A stretch of 64,000 bases of DNA from Flavobacteriales bacterium (GCA_016710965.1 JADJTW010000008.1:62001-126000), one strand, 5' to 3'; counted from the stretch's first letter, positions 8,001-17,570 are shown. Notes: generated by a model from the sequence alone, not told the origin. Program-made: numbers and translations.

Positions 8001-10040
8001 GCCGTTGCCATTGAAGTAGAGCGCGTTGCCTTCCATGCTTCCGCAAGCAGCGCTTACCGTCCCGCCCTGCACAGCGGTCCACATGCTGCCGGGTACAGTA
8101 TTCAGGTCATCGTGCGCAATGGCGCGGAGCACCGAGCTGCTGAGTTGCGCCGTATTCCCCAGGCAAACAGTTGATGGAACGATGGATGTGCTCAGATCGA
8201 TGATGTTGCCGGGCACCACCTGGACAAGCACACTATCGGTAAGACCAGTACATCCGCTCGGGCTGATCACATCCACGCGGTACCATGTGGTGCCGGTCGG
8301 TGAGGCCAGCGGTGCGCTGATCGAGGCATTGTCCAGAGTGGATGAAGGCGACCATTGGAATTGGAACCAATTGGGGTCGGCCGGCGGATCGAGCGCCAGC
8401 TGCACAGGTTCGTACTGGCATACCTGGATGCTTGCGCTTCCATTGGCCGTCACATTGGTGCCGGGCGGAACTGGCAGGCCCACGTTGAAGGTGAAGGAGC
8501 GCGGACAGCCGCTCACAGGCAGTTCACCAGTAACGGTGTAGCTCTCGTTCGTATTCGGTGTTGCCAGGATGCTCAGTCCCGTGCCGATCACGGTGGTTGG
8601 GGCGCTTAATGCAACCCATTGCGCATTGTTCAGCACAATGGGGCAATTGAGCTGCACGGGGGTTGCACCGCACACGGTGGAATCGTTCTGCACGTACGGT
8701 GCGCCGATGTCATGGACCGAGGCGCCGTAGCTCTCCCCGTAGGCCACACCGAACATATAAGCCTGGAAGCCAGCGGCGGCTTGCAAGCGATGCACGCCTT
8801 GCGAAACAGGGATCTTCGCATGCGAACGCTCGTTGCATCCTGCGAAGGGAGTGAAGAGGGCCGGGCTTACCGTGACACCATCCAGGGTGAGCTGGCCGAC
8901 TGCTGCGGTGGGCATCACCACGCTTGCACTGTGTTGCATGGACTGCTGCGAGAACGGAGTGTGGAAAGAGGCACGCGTGCTAACGCGATCATCAGGCGAG
9001 AGAAGAACCAGCGAAGGATCGCCGTTGCCGGCGCAGCTATATCCCTCGAGTACTTGCACGACGCTCACCGGCAGGTTCGCCTGGATGCAGACGGGCACGT
9101 TGGTGCCGCTCACCTGATGCAGTTGTCCAGCATTGAGGATGATGGGCGCCGCGCCAGCGATGCTCACCGAGGTATTGTCCTGGTGCGCCATGATGCGATA
9201 GGCGCTGCTGGTGACACCGAACACCGGAGCGGTGAAGTACCGCGTGCCCCATGCTGTGATCGGCAGTGACTGCTCGAAGATGTGATCGCATGCCATGCAT
9301 CCCGCCGGCGAAGAAGCGCACATAGCGCCGCCCATGACGACGAAAGGCCGACAAGGACCGCTTTGATCGGTGGCCTCCACCAATGTGCCGGTGAGGTCAA
9401 GGAAATCCTGCGCGCCTTGTAGCTGATAGCTCTGACCCGCGTTGAGGTTCACGATGAACGGCACGCCAGCCAGTTGCCCGCTTGCCGTGTTCGTCTTCGG
9501 CGTTATCCGCACCTGCGTGCCGTCTTGCGTGGCGAGCACCAGCAGCTCGCTCTTGTGCAGGTTGTTGAAGTTGGGCAGACCGTGGTAGCCTTCAACCCGA
9601 TACACCGTTCCGAGCGAGCTCTCAGGCAGGACTTGGGTAAGGTCCTGCGTGTAGTTCTGGAAGCTAGTGATGAAGACGTTCACGCTGTCCTGGCTCTGGA
9701 TCAATACGCCTTTGTCCTGGACCGTGCCGCTACCGGCATTCTCTGCGCTGTTGGGCACATCGATCACGGCCACCGCGTTCGCCCCAACTGAGAAGTTCGT
9801 GCTCCATCCGCCCAACGGAAGGCTGACTGTGCCGCTGGTGGCCGCAGTGCTTAGGATATGCACCTTCAGGCTCTGCGCTCCGAAACCGTTCTGCAAGTAA
9901 CCGGCCCAGAATCGAGTGCCTCTCGTAGGCAACTGGACAGCGCTCTGCGCAACGATGCCTTCGTGCGCACAGGCCATGAGGCCGATGGCGAGCACCGATG
10001 AGCGCAGGGTTCCGGAGGTCCGGAGGAAGCTATTGGACAT
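5028..10040 (-). CDS. Large secreted protein: IgGFc-binding-like N-terminus, Ig-like repeats, T9SS type B C-terminus
   Basis: 1670 residues with a signal peptide near the N-terminus (GLMACAHEGIVAQS). The first ~450 residues resemble the IgGFc-binding domain: GTRFWAGYLQNG, then a QDFLDLTGTLVEA stretch and a second GTRYFTAPVFG. A long central part repeats ~70-85-residue Ig/PKD-like units with recurring C...YAWSTGATT...TYTVTVT cores, then a final block with NPGSTYQWSNGATT. The last ~90 residues, from FVPNTFTPNGDGVNDIF to the end, match the gliding-motility-associated C-terminal (type B) sorting domain of the type IX system. It is therefore predicted to be surface exposed, perhaps adhesive. Ligand and role are not known. 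It lies convergent to the omega-amidase gene. Confidence 0.88.
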   Translation of the reverse strand: MSNSFLRTSGTLRSSVLAIGLMACAHEGIVAQSAVQLPTRGTRFWAGYLQNGFGAQSLKVHILSTAATSGTVSLPLGGWSTNFSVGANAVAVIDVPNSAENAGSGTVQDKGVLIQSQDSVNVFITSFQNYTQDLTQVLPESSLGTVYRVEGYHGLPNFNNLHKSELLVLATQDGTQVRITPKTNTASGQLAGVPFIVNLNAGQSYQLQGAQDFLDLTGTLVEATDQSGPCRPFVVMGGAMCASSPAGCMACDHIFEQSLPITAWGTRYFTAPVFGVTSSAYRIMAHQDNTSVSIAGAAPIILNAGQLHQVSGTNVPVCIQANLPVSVVQVLEGYSCAGNGDPSLVLLSPDDRVSTRASFHTPFSQQSMQHSASVVMPTAAVGQLTLDGVTVSPALFTPFAGCNERSHAKIPVSQGVHRLQAAAGFQAYMFGVAYGESYGASVHDIGAPYVQNDSTVCGATPVQLNCPIVLNNAQWVALSAPTTVIGTGLSILATPNTNESYTVTGELPVSGCPRSFTFNVGLPVPPGTNVTANGSASIQVCQYEPVQLALDPPADPNWFQFQWSPSSTLDNASISAPLASPTGTTWYRVDVISPSGCTGLTDSVLVQVVPGNIIDLSTSIVPSTVCLGNTAQLSSSVLRAIAHDDLNTVPGSMWTAVQGGTVSAACGSMEGNALYFNGNGQRYAQTIGLNTLGGGHLRFHLKIATGSAPCDDADPGEHVVLEYSTNNGFSWNNVATYGENSYPSFTAIDAIIPPAAQTANTMFRWKQMANSGAGQDNWSLDAVLIGRYDNGYAAYSWSQPGTLNNPGGPAPIATPTTSGWYVLTATDPVAGCAYSDSVFVQVEPAFNLSVTPDMTLCSVTGTQLQAAPSSGTGITYAWTPNNGTLSSTTIANPVAAPSATTTYNVTAQNAAGCTAAGQVTISVGQLFNLQVTSANTTLCQGQSAQLNATVTGGSGIDYAWTGSGLDNSAIANPVATPAQTTIYTCIATHSATGCQLVASITIVVNTGYTINAGTDQTVCSALGVQLNVQHNVPNASYSWSPAGNLNSASIQSPTITNDVTATYTVTVTDQQGCSVGDQVTITRAFAGVPATQSASACANTPPTLTAPASGVSYAWSTGATTLSIVPAQSGPHTVTITDAQGCQAITTFNVSLFALPVVNLGADISICGSMPQTLNAGNAGSTFLWSTGANAQTISAGTSNTYSVTVTNANNCSASDAINVQFNPLPVDALADVTTCISTPPSLDAGNPGSTYQWSTTATTQAITPSSSGTYTVTVTTPQQCSATFDADVTLAPAVNVSLGNDTSICQGQSLVLDAGTPGSVYAWSTGASSQTISVGLGSTYSVTVSNGYCSASDAIEVAVVPGPVDVLANSIHCVGESILLDAGNAGCNYLWSTNATDQSISVATSATYTVTITNPTGCSATFDANVSFIPPPSVDLGPDTVLCEGRILTIDAGNPGSTYQWSNGATTRTIAVGQPGSYSVTVSNGLCSRTDGISVHFNPSPVRMAVNEFHTCLDDEPKYVVIDAGNNGSRFDWSTGESTQVIMASAYGWYYVHITNAYDCAAQDSARVIEYCPATIFVPNTFTPNGDGVNDIFLPLGKSIATMHLMIFDRWGELLFESNDPAVGWDGSYAGEVVKNDMYVWRIEYKFYTDKDGELGFQQTQSGGVQVLR

Positions 10041-10141
10041 GCATCTCCACCGAAGAGCAGGGTGGTGGCGGCCGTTCTACGCCGTCGGCGAAAGCAAGGT
10101 TCAAGGCGCTCGAACGGGCCTATGTGGCCATCAACGGAATA

Positions 10142-11740
10142 CTACCGGGCCAGTTCCCAGGTGATACCAAGGTCCCACGCCGCGCGCACGTTCAGCGGCT
10201 CGTTGTAGTACCAAACGCGCTCGGGCTGCAAGCCGCTGGACCATTCACCGGTATCCCAACGACCGTTGGCGTTGGCGTCCTCGATCAAGCGCAAGCCATG
10301 GTTCCCCGGCGCGATCCCTTGCCACACTACAGGCGCGCTTGTTACGGACACCGCCGAACGCACCACCAGGCGTTGGGCATCGAGCAGTTGAAGAAGCATT
10401 GGACCATGCGCCGACGCCGAATCCGCGAGCGTGACGCGCAGGATGCCCGTCCGCTTTTCGGCCGCACGCCCGATCCCGATCCGCAGGGTATCGTTGTACC
10501 CGCCGTAGATATCGCGCACGGCCTTGGGCAGGAACATGAGCGTGGCCTTCGCGCCGGCTGCCAGCGCCGCACGCATGCTGAAGGCGCGTCGGTCCACAGG
10601 ATCTTGTTCGATGGTGAATGACGCGGCGATGGAATCCACCACCCATCCCACGCGCTCTTGGTCCAAGGACGCGATCGGGCGTGATGTGCGTACGCGCACC
10701 AGCATGTCCTTCCCCTCCTCCTCGGTGCTTAGTTCAAGCTTCGTATTGAAGGGCATCTTCCGCATGGGGCGATAACGAAGTGTATCCAGGATTCCTTCTT
10801 CCGTATTGAACGCGTAACGGCCTTGCGCCAGCGCGGTCGTGTCCGAAGGCCAAAGGAGGACGGTATCCCGAGCAGCACTCCATTCCGCGGTCCAAGTGAG
10901 CGAACCGCCGACGCGCGCGATATCATTCAATGCGATGCGTTCGGCGGGACGGGCAAGCACGATACGCCAGGCTGCATCCTCGGTCACCACGGCCTCTCGA
11001 ATGGCTTGCACGGCGCTCTTCTCCAGGAACGAACGCAGGGTGATGGGCGCCATCGCGCTGTCCGCAACGGCATGCACAGGCTCTTGGGCGAAGGCGATCT
11101 CCTCATTGGGGAGGTCATACCGGTAGTTCGCGTTCTGGTCCTTCAACGCGCTCAATCGATAGGCGCCTGCTGGCAGGTGGCGCAGCGCGAAGGACCCCGC
11201 TGCGTCGGTACGCGTGGCATACAGCGGGCGACTGTTCTTGAACGAAAGCGTGTCACTGGCATCATGCACCATCACCAACGCGCCGTTCACGCTTGCTGCG
11301 CCGAAGGCATCGATCACGCGGCCCACTATCGCCAGGCTGTCCAAGGCATCGCCGGTGCTGATCACGTAGTCGAGGCCCGCTGCGGAATTGCCTTCCGTAA
11401 GGTCCTTGACAGCGCCATCGAGCGAGAAGGTATAGGTGGTGCGCGGTCGTAGCGGCGCGTTCAGCCTTATCTCCACCTCGCTGGCGCGCACGACGCGCAC
11501 TGTGGGCGGCTCATCCAAGGGGGGAGAAACGAGCAACCGATCGCGGCCTGGTTCCAATTGTACGTGCTCATCGAAACGAAGCAGGATACGGTCGTTCGTG
11601 AAATGCGTGGTGTAGTTCGCGGGCACTGCACCAACGAGCTTCGGTCCTGCCACATCCTTGTCGCCGCCGGTGATCTCCCGCACCTGCGCGCAGGCCGATA
11701 GAAGAAGGACCGCGAGAACGGACCAGAGCTCCCTCCTCAT
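10142..11740 (-). CDS. Ig-like (SbsA / Big_5) domain lipoprotein
   Basis: About 532 residues from ATG 11740. That start gives MRRELWSVLAVLLLSACAQ, a lipobox signal with Cys as the mature first residue, and overlaps the stop of the upstream gene as ATGA. The next ~100 residues (PANYTTHFTNDRILLRFDE, PLRPRTTYTFSL) follow the SbsA Ig-like pattern common in Bacteroidota outer-membrane lipoproteins. A later segment (AGAYRLSALKDQNANYRYD) is like a carboxypeptidase-regulatory or SdrD-type fold. The function is unknown. Operon order on this strand is comF, msrC, this gene. Confidence 0.8.
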   Translation of the reverse strand: MRRELWSVLAVLLLSACAQVREITGGDKDVAGPKLVGAVPANYTTHFTNDRILLRFDEHVQLEPGRDRLLVSPPLDEPPTVRVVRASEVEIRLNAPLRPRTTYTFSLDGAVKDLTEGNSAAGLDYVISTGDALDSLAIVGRVIDAFGAASVNGALVMVHDASDTLSFKNSRPLYATRTDAAGSFALRHLPAGAYRLSALKDQNANYRYDLPNEEIAFAQEPVHAVADSAMAPITLRSFLEKSAVQAIREAVVTEDAAWRIVLARPAERIALNDIARVGGSLTWTAEWSAARDTVLLWPSDTTALAQGRYAFNTEEGILDTLRYRPMRKMPFNTKLELSTEEEGKDMLVRVRTSRPIASLDQERVGWVVDSIAASFTIEQDPVDRRAFSMRAALAAGAKATLMFLPKAVRDIYGGYNDTLRIGIGRAAEKRTGILRVTLADSASAHGPMLLQLLDAQRLVVRSAVSVTSAPVVWQGIAPGNHGLRLIEDANANGRWDTGEWSSGLQPERVWYYNEPLNVRAAWDLGITWELAR

Positions 11741-12234
11741 TCGAAGAGCGGTTGCAGTTGTTCGCATAAGACTTCGAGCGCATGCGCATCGATCGCGTCG
11801 AAGTCATCCGGCAGGATGCTGTCTATATCGAGGACCGCTGCCACCCGGCCATCACGATCGCGGATGGGCACGACGATCTCCGATCGTGTGAGCGCACTGC
11901 ACGCGATATGACCGGGGAATCGCTCTACATCGGGCACCACCAGCGTGCGTTCCTCCTGCCAGGCAGTGCCGCACACACCCTTGCCGAAACCGATACGGAC
12001 GCAGGCCACTGGCCCTTGGAACGGGCCCAGCACGAGCTCGGCGCCCACCACGCGATAGAATCCCACCCAATGCCAGCCGAAGGCCTCCTTCAACAAAGCG
12101 CTGAAATTGGCCATGGCAGCTATGATGTCGCGCTCATCGGTGAGCAGCGCACGCAAAGGCTCGCCCATCGCAGCATATGCGCTCACGCGCTCAGCTCGAG
12201 TGCGCGCTAGTGCGGTCGCCGGGGCATTTTCCAT
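11737..12234 (-). CDS. msrC: Free methionine-(R)-sulfoxide reductase (GAF domain)
   Basis: A short GAF-domain enzyme of ~165 residues. Family hallmarks run in order: WVGFYR, LVLGPFQGPVAC, GKGVCGTAW, PDVERFPGHIAC and SEIVVPI. The three cysteines in GPVAC, GVCGTA and HIAC are those used for catalysis and disulfide exchange in fRMsr. It reduces the free R-form of methionine sulfoxide. I chose ATG 12234 (MENAPAT); an in-frame ATG at 12258 would add eight residues. The stop overlaps the downstream lipoprotein start by four bases, suggesting co-transcription. Confidence 0.92.
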   Translation of the reverse strand: MENAPATALARTRAERVSAYAAMGEPLRALLTDERDIIAAMANFSALLKEAFGWHWVGFYRVVGAELVLGPFQGPVACVRIGFGKGVCGTAWQEERTLVVPDVERFPGHIACSALTRSEIVVPIRDRDGRVAAVLDIDSILPDDFDAIDAHALEVLCEQLQPLFE

Positions 12235-12270
12235 GCGCGGCGAAGGTATCCCGGCCATTGGAAGCGGCAG

Positions 12271-12978
12271 CTAGGCGCACGCAGCCGTGAACAGGCTTAC
12301 GCGCAGGTCAGGCACATCGCGCAGGGCTTTGATGCATCCCTCGATCGTGGCGCCGGTGGTCACCACATCATCGATGATCAGCACGTGCTTGCCCCGGAGG
12401 GCTTCGGGGTCGGGAAGATGAAATGCCTCTTTCACGTTCAGCCATCGGTCCAGTCGGCCACGCTTGGTCTGCGACGGTGTGCGCACCACGCGCATGAGCT
12501 CCTTGCCGGCCGAGGGATGTGGCCACGCCTGCTGGATGCCTTCCACGAGCAATTCGCTCTGGTTGTAGCCCCGTGTGCGCTCCTTGCGCTTGTGCAACGG
12601 CACCGCCAGCAGGGTATCCACGGTGGCGAACCGCTCGCTGGCCGCGAGGTCTTCACCCATAAGCCTGCCTAAATGCACGCCCATCTCGCGATCATGATGG
12701 TACTTGATGCGATGCAGGATGCGCTGTACCGATCCCGTGGCGCTGAAATGCAACAGTGCGCTGGCGGCCTCCAGTTCCACTTTGCCCTTGAACAACTGCT
12801 CCACGCGGTTATCGGGGTCCTCATGGAAACGCGTGCGCGGCAACTCGTTGATGCATCCAGCGCAGAGGCATTCCTCCATGCGCAACAAGGTGCCCTCGCA
12901 ACCTGCGCACGTGCGCGGCACGAAGAGCGAGGCGAAACCGCTCAACCAATCCCTGGCTATCCGACCAGCAGTGCCCAA
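12271..12978 (-). CDS. comF: ComF-family phosphoribosyltransferase-like protein
   Basis: 235 residues. The N-terminal zinc-ribbon-like part has CAGC and CLCAGC, followed by the family segment ILHRIKYHHDREMG. VPLHKRKERTRGYNQSELL comes next, then the PRPP-loop motif VLIIDDVVTTGATI near the C-terminus. The family includes ComF/GntX proteins linked to DNA uptake, though most members lack a proven reaction. It is first in a three-gene run with msrC and the Ig-like lipoprotein. Confidence 0.92.
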   Translation of the reverse strand: MGTAGRIARDWLSGFASLFVPRTCAGCEGTLLRMEECLCAGCINELPRTRFHEDPDNRVEQLFKGKVELEAASALLHFSATGSVQRILHRIKYHHDREMGVHLGRLMGEDLAASERFATVDTLLAVPLHKRKERTRGYNQSELLVEGIQQAWPHPSAGKELMRVVRTPSQTKRGRLDRWLNVKEAFHLPDPEALRGKHVLIIDDVVTTGATIEGCIKALRDVPDLRVSLFTAACA

Positions 12979-13074
12979 TACCCAATACTTTGTTGAAAAT
13001 CGAAACGTTGCATTCCCAGCCCCCCATGGGGCGCCTGTAATTTAGCCCCGCGCGCATCAATGTGCGCCGCCATC

Positions 13075-13983
13075 ATGGACCAGCAAACCGCCGCCGAGAA
13101 GAAGAACCGCTCCAATACCGGGCTCCTGTTGCTCGTAGTGCTACTGATCATCAGCAATGTGGTCATGCTTTGGATGCTCATGGACAAGAAGGAGGAGCTG
13201 GCCATGCAACAAGGGGAGAACCAGGCGCTCTCCACGCGCAACGAGGATGTGCTGGGCATGCTGGAACGCACACTGGACAGCTACGACAGCCTGCAGACGG
13301 AGAACGACACGATGAAGCAGGAGATGGAGCTGCAGAAGCAGCAGATCGAAGAGCTCATTGCCAAGGTGAAGAGCGGTAGTTACAGCCTGGCCAAAGCGCG
13401 AAAGGAGGCGGAGACATTGCGCGCGATCATGAAGAACTACGTACAACAGATCGATTCGCTCAACCAGGCCAACCAGGCGCTTACCGCGCAGAACGCCGGG
13501 CTTACGCAGGAACTCGGTGTGGAGAAAGCACAGAAGGAGGCGCTGGCGACGGAGAAGCAAACCTTGCAGGGACGTATTGCCAAAGGCGCTGTGCTGCACA
13601 CCACCGCCATCATGGCCGGTGCATTGCGTGTGCGCAACAATGGCAAGCAGGTGGACACCGACAGGGCGAAGAGCGCCGAGATGGTGCGCTGCTGCTTCAC
13701 AGTGGGCGTGAACAACGTGACTGATGCAGGCGACAAGACCTTCTACATGCGCGTGATCAGCCCCGATGGCCGTGTGCTGCCCACCACCGATGGGAACAAT
13801 CGTTTCTCCTTCAACGGCGTGGAGGGCGAGTACAGCGCCAAGCGCGAGGTGAATTATCAGAACGAATCGCTCGACGCCTGCATCTTCTGGACTGGAGGCC
13901 AGGAATTGCGAACAGGCACCTATATCGTCGAGGTGTACGAAGGCGGAGCCAAGGTGAGCGAGACCAAGTTCGACCTGAAGTAG
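13075..13983 (+). CDS. Membrane-anchored coiled-coil protein of unknown function
   Basis: About 302 residues from ATG 13075 (MDQQTAAEKK); ATG 13060 would add five. One hydrophobic helix (TGLLLLVVLLIISNVVMLWML) is followed by a long heptad-like coiled coil rich in Glu, Lys and Gln (residues ~45-175). A compact C-terminal domain follows, with GALRVRNNGKQ, a CCFTVGVNN strand and EVYEGGAKVSETKFDLK. The layout suggests a single-pass protein with a large periplasmic or cytoplasmic stalk and a beta-rich head. No family name is recognised. It is convergent with the next gene, only five bases apart. Confidence 0.75.
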   Translation: MDQQTAAEKKNRSNTGLLLLVVLLIISNVVMLWMLMDKKEELAMQQGENQALSTRNEDVLGMLERTLDSYDSLQTENDTMKQEMELQKQQIEELIAKVKSGSYSLAKARKEAETLRAIMKNYVQQIDSLNQANQALTAQNAGLTQELGVEKAQKEALATEKQTLQGRIAKGAVLHTTAIMAGALRVRNNGKQVDTDRAKSAEMVRCCFTVGVNNVTDAGDKTFYMRVISPDGRVLPTTDGNNRFSFNGVEGEYSAKREVNYQNESLDACIFWTGGQELRTGTYIVEVYEGGAKVSETKFDLK

Positions 13984-13988
13984 TCGAT

Positions 13989-16900
13989 CTAGAAGAAGGC
14001 GCGTACTTGGGCGCCTCCGACATGCACCGTGGGCACGCCTTCGCTGCGTCGGCCGTTGTAGGTAAGGTCGATCTGCAGGTTGTTGCTCAAGTTTCGCTGG
14101 ATGCCCACGCTCCAAGTGGCATTCGTGCCGGGCTTCAAGCCCGTGAGCAATTCGTTGCCCAGTGAGGAGTTCACCTCCCCGTCGAACCTGATCTCGACGA
14201 GGTTGGCTGTTGCTGTTATGCTGCCTTTGCCGGCGGTGTTGTACCGGAACTCGATGCCGAGGTCCTGCAGTGTAGCGCTTTGGCCGCCGAATTCCTCCTT
14301 GTTCTCCTTTGTCGTTTGCTTGTACCCGAGGATCGCGCGCAGTGATGTGTTCGGCTGCCAGGTCACGCGCGGCTTGATGCTCTCTTGATCGATGGACCAG
14401 GTACGGCCCGTGAGCAGATCACTGGCATTGCTCAGACGGCCGCGCTCGCCTTCTACATCCACGGTCCATTGCCGCGTGGTGTTCCAACGCACACGCACGG
14501 TATTGAAGAGGCGCGATCGGGACTCGAAACCATTGAGCAGCAGGCTGCGCGAACGGTCGTTCTGCCACGTGTGGTCCATGCTCCAGGAGCGCGACGTGCG
14601 GTCGTAGAAGAAGGTGTTGCGCGAAGAGGCGGTGTATGCGGTGAGGTTGCTGTCGGCGCGCTCGGAGGTGAACGGATTGGCAGCCGCAAGCGCGTCGTCC
14701 GTGCTCGTCTTGCGGTCCACGCGCAAGCTGGCCAGGTCGCTCAGCTTCGCTACGAACTTCTTGAAGCCCTGGGCATCGGCCCACCGCACGGCGGGGCGCA
14801 AGTCGATGGAAGCACTGCTCTGGCTGCTGAAGGTGCGTACGTATGTGTTGCTGGGCACGAATACGCGCATGTGATCCGCTTCATAGCCGAAGTTGGCCAG
14901 CTCGAACTCATTGAGGTCCTTCACGCCGTCGCCATCGTAGTCGTTCCAGATATAGAGCCCCTGCCCGGCGGGCACCACCACATAGATGTACTCCCGCTGC
15001 TGTTCCAATCCACTGCCGAACTCGTTGAAGAGATCGATCGTCGCAAAGCCCTTCCATAGCGCCAGGTCGTAGTCCACCCGCGTGAGGTAGGTGTCCTCCG
15101 GCTTTTGCACGGTAAGGGCGGTATCGAGGATCTCCAGGCGCCGATAGGTGAGCGTGGTGCTCAACCGGTTCCTTGGATTGCGGGCCAGGTCAACGTTGAA
15201 GGCGTAGGCCGTGGCAAGTGTGCTGGAGGCCAGCCCCCCGTCCCGAAGGGCCCGATCGCGGCGTTGGCCTCCGCTAAGCCTCCACTTGTTCCGGAAGGTG
15301 TCCGGGCTCTGCACGAAGGCCTCCCAATCATGGAATTCATAGCTGCCCAACTGTAATCCGGGCAGACTATCCACGCGGAAGAGGTTGCGTTCGTGCTCGT
15401 CCCGCAACCCGATGGAGAAGGGTTTCAAGCGGTAACGCAGCTGTCCCTTGTGGCGCAGGAAATCGCTCTCACGCGGCTCGCTTCCGTTCAGCCAGCTCGC
15501 CGTTCCGGCAAGATCGACCCGCCCGAGATGCAGGTCGCTCAATAGGTCCTGCTTCCAGCCGATGTACTTGTCAACGACTTGGAAGGTGTTCAGCCCGTAG
15601 GAGAGCCGCCCGATCTTCCTGCCACGCACGCCAACGCTGGCTCCAGCCAGCAGTTGGTCTTCGACGAGGTCGGCTCCAATGGCGTTCCAATTGCGCTCGA
15701 ACTCCACCGCCCGGTATCGCTCAACGAAACGGAAATTCTTCGAGACGCTCTCTGCATCTGCTCCGAGCAACAGGTGCAAGGAAGTATCGCTGCTGCTGAT
15801 GGGTATGGCATGGGCCAACCGCGTCATGAAGCCGAAACCTGCATCATCGCCTTCATTGAGCGTGCTGAATGTATTCGCGTCATTGTTGCTGAAGGCCGCC
15901 TCCACCGTGGCGCTCGTACGTGCCGAGAACCGGTGATCGTAGCCGAGCGTTACCAACTGCTGCGAGCGCGGCGCAATGAGAAGCCGTACCGGCGCATAGG
16001 TTCCTCTATGCACAACGATGGCGCTGACGGTATCCGGCGGCACCCAGCGGAAAACGCGGCCATTCGGCGTGAACTCCTGCAAGGCGTAATCGCCATTGCC
16101 GTTGCCCACTTCGGTGAAGGTGACACGATAGATGGCCGACGCTGGGTCGGTACTGTAAACGAAGACGCTGTCGTAGCCGAGGGAGTCGGTGACGAGATAG
16201 AGCACCTGGTCGGTCGCATAGCCGGTGCTGTCCACACCGCTCGTGACCGCCGAGAGGGGGTCATCGCCCGCAAGGCGAAGCACTTCGCGCTCGCTCTCAC
16301 CAACCTGCTGCTGCAAGGGCTGGTTGCGGTGGTCCTGCTCGCTGTACACATGTAGGCGCACAGTGCCCCGGCCTTGCTCATAGGTGTTATCGAACCGCAG
16401 CAACGAACGCGCGTAGTTCTTATCGCTGTACTGGAACTCCACCACGATACGGCGGTCCTTGGTGATCAAGCGGCGCGCGGTGAAGGTGACCTCCGCGGTG
16501 TTGTAGTCGATCACGTAGTCATTCTCCTGCCCGCGCGCCAGTTGCTGCCCGTCGATGAAGACGCGCTCGCTGCCGCTGAGCACCACGATGAAGGAGCCAG
16601 CGTCGTTGCCCCTCAAACGGTACGGCCCCTGCACACCTTCGATCCCTTGGATGCTATTGCGCGCGAACTTGCCCTTGCTGATAGCGGCGCTGGCTCCTGT
16701 GCTCATGCGGCCGTCGCTGCCGAATCGCGTACGCAGGTCGTAGCTGATGCCCTTGGTCTTCTTCAGGTAGGTGAGGAAGTGGCTCGAAGGCTTCTGCAGA
16801 ACGAAGTCGCCTGCGATGAGCTCCCACTTGTTGCCGGGCGCCTTATCGTCTTCCTCGAAGAGCTTGATGAACACCTGATCGAAGTCCTGCAGCTCGGCGG

Positions 16901-17570
16901 TGTTCCCTCCGGCCTGCACGGGTATGTTGTTGTCTGTCACCGAGGCCAGCACGCTGATGCGATCGGTGATGCGCCCGCCGAGCTCGAGATTGAGGGAGGA
17001 ATTGACACTGAGGTCCTGATTATTGCCGAACAGGATGCCGCGTGAGATACTGCCGCTTCGGTGCAGTCCGCGCATATCCATCAGATCGTTGCGCTCGCGC
17101 GGAGGCACATAGCGGAATGGGTCCTCGCGATCGCCGCTCACAGAGATGCGGCTTGGATCCTTGTGCGCAACGGTGCCCCCCAACAATAACGGCATGGTGC
17201 GGTAGCGGGCCAGCACGGAGTCGGGCGCGTCGCGCATGATCACCGTCGCCGTGTAGGGGTCGAGGACGTACCGCGATGGATCGATGACGGCGGAATCGGC
17301 GAGAAGCACCAGGCTGCCTGGAACGATGCTCAGCGAATCCACACGCAATGTGTCGCCATCGGGCCTCAGCCATCGCTCGCGCCTATTGGTGGCCTGCTGC
17401 GCCTGCATGGTAAAGGACAGTACGACGAAGCCAAGCGTTGCACCCGCCCGAGCGACCGGGTGCCTGAGGCACCGCCAGAGGCAGTTCACCGGGAATGTGG
17501 GTCTATGCGGCACCAGTGAGCTACGCTTCAGCCGCCCGAAAAGTATCCCGTACGCATTCGCAACAGCCAT
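13989..17570 (-). CDS. Very large outer-membrane protein, beta-barrel type (SprA-N-terminus-like segment)
   Basis: 1193 residues. A hydrophobic stretch ending FVVLSFTMQAQ around residue 58 looks like a signal peptide, so the true start may be an alternative codon nearer than ATG 17570. The segment SGSISRGILFGNNQDL followed by ITDRISVLASVTDNNIPVQ resembles a region seen in large Bacteroidota outer-membrane proteins, including the N-terminal part of SprA. The rest is beta-rich with alternating aromatic strands, ending in a short strand with a terminal aromatic (AQVRAFF), as barrel proteins often do. The exact role is not assigned. It is divergent from the binding lipoprotein gene across ~90 bases. 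Confidence 0.7.
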   Translation of the reverse strand: MAVANAYGILFGRLKRSSLVPHRPTFPVNCLWRCLRHPVARAGATLGFVVLSFTMQAQQATNRRERWLRPDGDTLRVDSLSIVPGSLVLLADSAVIDPSRYVLDPYTATVIMRDAPDSVLARYRTMPLLLGGTVAHKDPSRISVSGDREDPFRYVPPRERNDLMDMRGLHRSGSISRGILFGNNQDLSVNSSLNLELGGRITDRISVLASVTDNNIPVQAGGNTAELQDFDQVFIKLFEEDDKAPGNKWELIAGDFVLQKPSSHFLTYLKKTKGISYDLRTRFGSDGRMSTGASAAISKGKFARNSIQGIEGVQGPYRLRGNDAGSFIVVLSGSERVFIDGQQLARGQENDYVIDYNTAEVTFTARRLITKDRRIVVEFQYSDKNYARSLLRFDNTYEQGRGTVRLHVYSEQDHRNQPLQQQVGESEREVLRLAGDDPLSAVTSGVDSTGYATDQVLYLVTDSLGYDSVFVYSTDPASAIYRVTFTEVGNGNGDYALQEFTPNGRVFRWVPPDTVSAIVVHRGTYAPVRLLIAPRSQQLVTLGYDHRFSARTSATVEAAFSNNDANTFSTLNEGDDAGFGFMTRLAHAIPISSSDTSLHLLLGADAESVSKNFRFVERYRAVEFERNWNAIGADLVEDQLLAGASVGVRGRKIGRLSYGLNTFQVVDKYIGWKQDLLSDLHLGRVDLAGTASWLNGSEPRESDFLRHKGQLRYRLKPFSIGLRDEHERNLFRVDSLPGLQLGSYEFHDWEAFVQSPDTFRNKWRLSGGQRRDRALRDGGLASSTLATAYAFNVDLARNPRNRLSTTLTYRRLEILDTALTVQKPEDTYLTRVDYDLALWKGFATIDLFNEFGSGLEQQREYIYVVVPAGQGLYIWNDYDGDGVKDLNEFELANFGYEADHMRVFVPSNTYVRTFSSQSSASIDLRPAVRWADAQGFKKFVAKLSDLASLRVDRKTSTDDALAAANPFTSERADSNLTAYTASSRNTFFYDRTSRSWSMDHTWQNDRSRSLLLNGFESRSRLFNTVRVRWNTTRQWTVDVEGERGRLSNASDLLTGRTWSIDQESIKPRVTWQPNTSLRAILGYKQTTKENKEEFGGQSATLQDLGIEFRYNTAGKGSITATANLVEIRFDGEVNSSLGNELLTGLKPGTNATWSVGIQRNLSNNLQIDLTYNGRRSEGVPTVHVGGAQVRAFF

